In this document: piece after piece, positions 60,022 through 64,000 of the stretch
How the letters are laid out: each line of letters opens with the position of its first letter
Numbering within the stretch: the first letter of the stretch is position 1
Assembly (NCBI GenBank): GCA_040767925.1
Contig: JAXGNN010000001.1
Coordinates: 1 to 64,000, forward strand
Direction: 5' to 3'
Source: Phil1 sp040767925
GTDB lineage: Bacteria > Bacillota > Clostridia > Christensenellales > CAG-138
Length of the DNA stretch: 64,000 nt
Position numbers and translations under genes: made by a program
Notes under the pieces: model-generated
Told to the model about the DNA's origin: nothing
What the model saw: the letters and a program-made list of their open reading frames with translations, nothing else
Databases searched by the model: none

Positions 60022-61503
60022 TTATGCGGAGTATTCCTTGACGAGGGGGTTGACGTTGCCCTCGCTGACGAGTTTCGGATGGTTCTTTACGTTCTTGGTA
60101 GCGAGCGACACCACCACGATGCACACGGCGGAGGCCAGAAGCGCGATCAGGATCGCGTTGGGTCCCAACGCCGTGACCTGCGAGAGCACCGCGCCCACCA
60201 CGATGCCCACGCGCGCGCCCCAGGGCGTCACCCTGCTGTTCTTGGTGCCCATCTTATAATCGGCGCCCTTGTTTTCCTTCCACAGGAGGCCGATGACCAA
60301 CAGCGGCACCAGGCCGGCGCCCGCCATGGAGTAGGCCCTGGAGAACAGCGCCATGATGCTCGAGGCGAAGATGGCGCCCAAGGCCGCGGCAACGCCGATG
60401 ACCAGCGTCAGCACGCGCGCGAGGGTGATCATCTGCTTATCCTTGATCGAGGGCCGGAAAGGCTTGACGAGGTCGTTGGCGATCAGGATGGAAGCCGCGT
60501 TGAGGTTCGAGTCCGCGGAGCTCATGCCCGCCGCCAGAATCAGCACGAAGATCATGACCGCGATGAACGGCGTCACCCTGTTCTGCATGAACCAGGGCAT
60601 GGCGGAGTTCGCGTCCAGATCCTGGTTGAGCGTGGCGATGATAAGGCCTACCAAAGCGGTCATCAGCACGAAAGCGATGGCGCTGCCGCCGCCCCAGAAC
60701 ATGCTCCTCTTCGCGGTTTTGGGATTTTTAGCCGCAAAGCAGGGCTGCCAGTAGATCTGCGCCACGAGGATGCCGATGCAGCCCGTCACGAATTTTGTGA
60801 TGAGGCTGACGACGTTCGTGTTCCCGAACGACCATAGTTCGGCCTTTCCGACCGCGGCAAGGCGGTTGCCCAGATTCGCGAAATCGAAGTTGATCTGCTT
60901 GAAGGCGATGAAATAGAACGCCAGGCCGAACGCGACGACGAGGACGCCCTGTATTAAATCCATCCAGACGAGTGAGTATATCCCTCCCAAAGAAGTATAT
61001 ACGATAAAGACTGCGGTGAAAAGAATGATGATGGGGAGCGGATCCGCTCCTGTGAATACCCTGAAAATCTCGCCGAATGCTTTACCCTGTCCGCCTACCC
61101 ACGCGATCATGATGCAGGACGCCAGAACGCCCGCCATCGCGCGCGTCACCTTGTCGCGGGAGATCAGGTCGTCGATCATTTCCGGGAAGGTATTATAAGT
61201 AAATTTGCCCGCCATCGCCGCGAACGCGATCGCGAAGATGATTTTGGAACCCTGCTCCCCCAGAATGAACGCCAGCCAGGGCAATCCGTTTACATATGCG
61301 CTGCCGGCATGGCCGACGAAATTGCCCACGCCCATGATATTGGCGAAATGAGTAAAGAAAATCAGGTAGAACGGAAATGTGCCCCCGCCGATGGCGTAGT
61401 TGGAAAAGCTGATTTCCGCCTTGCCCTTCTGCCTGAACGCGATCACCATGAAGCCCGCGCACAAAGCGATTGTGACGACCCACATCCATGTTCCGGTTGA
61501 CAT
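60022..61503 (-). CDS. Sodium:solute symporter (SSS family)
   Basis: A 493-residue permease with about 13 membrane segments of the PutP-type fold. GNFVGHAGSAYVNGLPWL and YTSLGGIYSLVWMDLIQG are family regions. The sodium site in segment 8 is indicated by LILAAGMSSADSNLNAAS. SSS members carry proline, pantothenate, betaines or sugars with Na+. In this operon the likely cargo is the amine or imino acid that the flavoprotein oxidises. ATG 61503 follows GGAGGATATCGT. Confidence 0.9.
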   Translation of the reverse strand: MSTGTWMWVVTIALCAGFMVIAFRQKGKAEISFSNYAIGGGTFPFYLIFFTHFANIMGVGNFVGHAGSAYVNGLPWLAFILGEQGSKIIFAIAFAAMAGKFTYNTFPEMIDDLISRDKVTRAMAGVLASCIMIAWVGGQGKAFGEIFRVFTGADPLPIIILFTAVFIVYTSLGGIYSLVWMDLIQGVLVVAFGLAFYFIAFKQINFDFANLGNRLAAVGKAELWSFGNTNVVSLITKFVTGCIGILVAQIYWQPCFAAKNPKTAKRSMFWGGGSAIAFVLMTALVGLIIATLNQDLDANSAMPWFMQNRVTPFIAVMIFVLILAAGMSSADSNLNAASILIANDLVKPFRPSIKDKQMITLARVLTLVIGVAAALGAIFASSIMALFSRAYSMAGAGLVPLLVIGLLWKENKGADYKMGTKNSRVTPWGARVGIVVGAVLSQVTALGPNAILIALLASAVCIVVVSLATKNVKNHPKLVSEGNVNPLVKEYSA

Positions 61504-61612
61504 ACGATATCCTCCTTATTTGTCTTGTTCCGTCGTTTTGAGCCCGGGAATGCCCGCACATCGATTGAACCGCCCCACCTCCACTTTCCGTTTTCGTCCC
61601 ACGGCGCCCTAA

Positions 61613-62779
61613 TTACGCGAACCTGCGCAGATTGAGCTGCCCGAAGCGCAGGGAATCGCCTTTGCCGCATATCATATCCGCCACGGCTTTGCCGGTGACG
61701 GGCGCCAGCGCAACGCCGTCGCCCTCGTGGCCCGCCGCCACGAAAATACCGGGTCTTTCGTCGACCGGCCCGACGATCGGGCTGCCGTCCGCGCTCGCGG
61801 GCCGGAAGCCCGCGATTGTGCGTATGATGCTGACCGAATTCATCACGGGGAAAAACCCGCGCGCCTGATTCATGATTTTTCTGATCGCCTCGAGGTCCGT
61901 GCTCTTGTCGTACCCCGCGTTCTCGCGCGTGCTGCCGATGAGGTAATTGCCGGTGCACGCCTGCGTGAAGGAGAAGCTGAGCCCGATTTTTTTATCGTGT
62001 TCGCTCCGGTCGGGCATGATGGTCGGGTCCAGCTTGGCCGCGATGTACATGGCCGACCACACGTTGGTTTCTCCGATGGGCGCGATCGGCTCGGTGATGG
62101 CAAGCTGCCCTTTGAGCGGGATGATCGGTATGTTTATGCCGATCAGCTCGCCCACCTGTCTGGACCACGCGCCCGCGGCGACGACTACCGCGTCGCACTC
62201 GACGGATAAATCGTTCTGCGCCCGCACCAGCCAATGGTCCCCAAGCGGCTCGACGGCCACGACGGGCGTTTGGCGGAAGATTTCCATGCCTTTCTTCGCG
62301 CTGCTCCTCAAAAGCGCGCGCATCAGCCTTAAGGGATCCACCTGCGAGTCGGTCGCGCTGTACGTGGAGGCGATCATATAGTCCGCCACATGCGGCTGCT
62401 TTTTGCGAAGCGTGGCCCTGTCGACGATGTCCACTTTAAGGCCGTAGGAAATCTGCTGCTTCACGAAGCCTTCCATGACTCTGAGCTGCTTTTCATCCTC
62501 GATGAGGATCATGCCGCCCCGGGTTTCAAAGCCCAGGTCGCCCTCGAGCTCGTCGCAGAGGCCATGGAATATCTCGAGGCTCTCCATGGCGAGCGTCAGC
62601 GCGATGCCCGGCTTTTTGGATTGCAGCAGGATCATGTCGTCGCAGGCACCCGAGGCGCCGGAACCGATTTCGGATTTTTCCACGACCGCGACGGATTTGC
62701 CCTCCCGGCACAGATAGTAAGCCGTGGTGAGGCCCATAACGCCTCCGCCGATCACACACACGTCCTTTTTCAGCTTCAT
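61613..62779 (-). CDS. FAD-dependent amino-acid dehydrogenase (DAO family), beta subunit type
   Basis: A 388-residue DadA/GlyOx-like flavoprotein. The N-terminal FAD site is VCVIGGGVMGLTTAYYL, then EKSEIGSGASGACDDMILL. The substrate domain has VVAAGAWSRQVGELIG and the C-terminal glycine box FRPASADGSPIVGPVDE and AAGHEGDGVALAPVTGK. It is the catalytic subunit typical of heteromeric proline, cis-4-hydroxy-D-proline, sarcosine and opine dehydrogenases. It is the first gene of the operon, behind a strong promoter and ~350-nt leader. The exact substrate is not deducible from sequence. Confidence 0.9.
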   Translation of the reverse strand: MKLKKDVCVIGGGVMGLTTAYYLCREGKSVAVVEKSEIGSGASGACDDMILLQSKKPGIALTLAMESLEIFHGLCDELEGDLGFETRGGMILIEDEKQLRVMEGFVKQQISYGLKVDIVDRATLRKKQPHVADYMIASTYSATDSQVDPLRLMRALLRSSAKKGMEIFRQTPVVAVEPLGDHWLVRAQNDLSVECDAVVVAAGAWSRQVGELIGINIPIIPLKGQLAITEPIAPIGETNVWSAMYIAAKLDPTIMPDRSEHDKKIGLSFSFTQACTGNYLIGSTRENAGYDKSTDLEAIRKIMNQARGFFPVMNSVSIIRTIAGFRPASADGSPIVGPVDERPGIFVAAGHEGDGVALAPVTGKAVADMICGKGDSLRFGQLNLRRFA

Positions 62780-63112
62780 TTCCCCATCCCTTCACCGCGC
62801 GCTTTCCCGCCGTGCCGCCGGTTCCTCCCGTCGTTTCCCGCGCGTTCCATGCGGCCGCCGCGGCATCGTTATCGGCCCGTATGGCGCCTCCGCGGTTCGT
62901 TTGCGTTACTATGGTTTCCTATGCGGTTTTATCGTTTTATCGTTTTATCGTTTTAATCGAATAAATGTATGGATCGCGCGCCCGCGCCCGTTCCGGTTGC
63001 CGACAACAAGGGTTGAAACGACGGTTTGTGATTTCCCCGACGCCGCAAAATGCTTGCGGGTGAGCCATAATAAGAAACAAAAAGAAACGAAACACAAGAA
63101 ATATCTGCACTT
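62780..63112 (-). other. Long untranslated leader with an 8-bp tandem repeat
   Basis: No gene seen. The predicted transcript from ~63134 has a ~350-nt 5' leader. TTTTATCG occurs three times in tandem at 62927-62950 (CGATAAAA on the transcribed strand) plus a degenerate fourth copy. Near the ATG (GGGGA) the sequence turns very G-rich. I recognise no known riboswitch. Confidence 0.45.
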
Positions 63113-63130
63113 CCTCATCATGTGATGAGG
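63113..63130. promoter_or_regulatory. 18-bp palindrome, operator candidate
   Basis: CCTCATCA-TG-TGATGAGG: two perfect 8-bp arms. It covers the start of the transcript from the promoter at 63141-63170 (about +4 to +21), where a bound repressor such as the FCD regulator could block transcription. Confidence 0.65.
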
Positions 63131-63140
63131 AGCTTGTGTT

Positions 63141-63170
63141 ATTATATACATATCCTTTGCGGTTCGTCAA
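63141..63170 (-). promoter_or_regulatory. Sigma-A promoter of the dehydrogenase operon
   Basis: On the minus strand TTGACG (63170-63165), an 18-bp spacer and TATAAT (63146-63141). The region from 63171 to 63358 behind it is AT-rich and gene-free. Confidence 0.8.
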
Positions 63171-63358
63171 TATCCATATACGTTTCCGAATTCACAATTT
63201 GACGCGCCCGCGCTTCTGTTCTTCATCATTTGAACATCGGATGTGATAAAAAACAAACGCCTTCCCGCTTTTATCGGATATGCTTTCATCTTATTTTTAT
63301 AAAAGCCACACCGAAAAAGGCGCGAAAAACATTCTATTTCTTAAAATAAACTTCGTGT

Positions 63359-64000
63359 TCACCTGAGCGTCTGATCGTTCCGGAAGAAGCCCTCCCACGG
63401 GTCGCCGCCGCCGAGCCTTCGGAGCGCCTGAAACATATTGACACCGTCGGGAGAAACGGCGTCCAGCTCGTCCCACGCGATGGGCATGGACACGCGCGCC
63501 CCCTTCCGGGCCCGTATGGAGTAGGGCGCGACGCTCGTGGCGCCCCTGCCGTTTCGGATCCAGTCGATGAATATCCTGCCCTTGCGCTTCGCCTTGCGGA
63601 CGTTCGCCGTATAGCGCTCGGGCCACTTCCCCTCCATGACCTCGGCGACGCGCCGCGCGAAATCGTGAAACGCTTCCCAGGAAACGGAAGGCTTCAGGGG
63701 AACGACGACGTGATAGCCCTTGCCGCCGCTGGTCTTGAGATACGCGTCGAGCGAAAGCTCGGCGAGCACGGCGCGCATGTCCCGCACGCCCAGGCGCACC
63801 CTCTCGAGGTCCATCCCCTCGTCCGGATCGAGGTCGAACACCATCATGTCGGGGGTTTCGAGCGTTTCCACGCGGCTTCCCCAGGCGTGGAACTCGAGCG
63901 TGCCCATCTGCGCCTCGAAGATCAGCCCGGCAGCGTCCTCGATGTAAAAGTATTCCTCCGATTCTCCCTCCTTGTTCACGACGGGGATCGTGACGACGCC
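63359..64000 (-). CDS. ligD: DNA ligase D polymerase (PrimPol) domain, partial at window edge
   Basis: The frame is open to base 64000, so the N-terminus lies outside. The ~213 visible residues form the LigD-type polymerase domain: EFHAWGSRVET, catalytic acids in MMVFDLDPDEGMDLERVR, YLKTSGGKGYHVVVPLK and RKGRIFIDWIRNGRGATSVAPYS. It ends shortly after the domain (GFFRNDQTLR), so the polymerase is either a stand-alone protein or the C-terminus of a ligase-polymerase fusion. It works with Ku in non-homologous end joining; ku is not in the window. Confidence 0.92.
   Translation of the reverse strand, partial: GVVTIPVVNKEGESEEYFYIEDAAGLIFEAQMGTLEFHAWGSRVETLETPDMMVFDLDPDEGMDLERVRLGVRDMRAVLAELSLDAYLKTSGGKGYHVVVPLKPSVSWEAFHDFARRVAEVMEGKWPERYTANVRKAKRKGRIFIDWIRNGRGATSVAPYSIRARKGARVSMPIAWDELDAVSPDGVNMFQALRRLGGGDPWEGFFRNDQTLR

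Noticed and set aside
62937..63170. A 77-codon minus-strand frame upstream of the dehydrogenase operon
   Set aside because: It spans the promoter and palindrome, has no ribosome-binding site and an odd composition.

Overview
The window looks like a chromosomal segment of a GC-rich, endospore-forming member of the Clostridia. The reasons are a GerM-type spore lipoprotein, a BclB-like collagenous exosporium protein, a WhiA/RapZ/MurB operon of Firmicutes type, an RqcH protein, DUF4364 and DUF6054-like proteins, and AAGGAGG ribosome-binding sites nearly everywhere. The assignment to class is inference; the species is not identifiable from sequence alone. Most of the window is visibly GC-rich. Three stretches are clearly AT-richer and look acquired: 1-9.4 kb, 22.0-22.8 kb and 49.9-51.3 kb.

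Layout. (1) 1-1530: the end of a prophage late region (tail protein fragment, holin, SPOR-tailed amidase, terminator). (2) 1586-5427: a SHOCT-like small protein and three consecutive serine-recombinase genes; the middle one lacks the catalytic domain and the last is broken by frameshifts. (3) 5492-9193: a minus-strand islet of antibiotic-resistance type genes (Mef-like efflux pump, SAM methyltransferase, a small protein, Vat-like acetyltransferase, Lnu-like nucleotidyltransferase). Nearly all carry indels, and four 17-bp repeats lie beside it. (4) 9488-18038: core operon murB-rapZ-whiA-dnaE-pfkA-rlmD on the minus strand, behind a ~350-nt region with strong base-pairing potential. (5) 18393-27718: a radical SAM protein, two paralogous two-component systems separated by an AT-rich acetyltransferase islet, yebC, a type 4 uracil-DNA glycosylase and an alpha/beta hydrolase. 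(6) 27866-35989: LysR regulator, DegV, WG-repeat membrane protein, tdh-kbl threonine degradation operon, an unlisted 50-aa protein, rpmB, and an ABC importer pair lacking a binding protein. (7) 36005-46774: phosphoesterase-rdgB-gerM, rqcH, a FAH-family hydrolase, a double-OB SSB-like protein, a type IIA topoisomerase pair, and two small proteins. (8) 47074-49197: a collagen-like GXT-repeat protein with a BclB-type C-terminus. (9) 49765-51208: tRNA-Leu followed by an AT-rich islet (P-loop protein flanked by inverted repeats, NUDIX hydrolase). (10) 51472-55844: acyltransferase-MFS pair and DUF1858/DUF438 pair. (11) 55962-62779: a catabolic operon encoding a multisubunit flavin/iron-sulfur amino-acid dehydrogenase, a sodium symporter, an FCD regulator and a DapA-family lyase. 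It sits behind a near-consensus promoter with a palindromic operator candidate. (12) 63359-64000: the polymerase domain of a LigD-type DNA repair protein, cut by the window edge.

How the genes work together. The murB operon links cell-wall precursor synthesis, its regulators, replication and glycolysis. The tdh-kbl pair converts threonine to glycine plus acetyl-CoA. In the 56-63 kb operon an amine or imino acid is probably imported by the SSS symporter and oxidised by the flavoprotein, with electrons passing through the Fe-S subunits. The exact substrate is not determined by the sequence, and the DapA-like protein there keeps all hallmark residues of true dihydrodipicolinate synthase.
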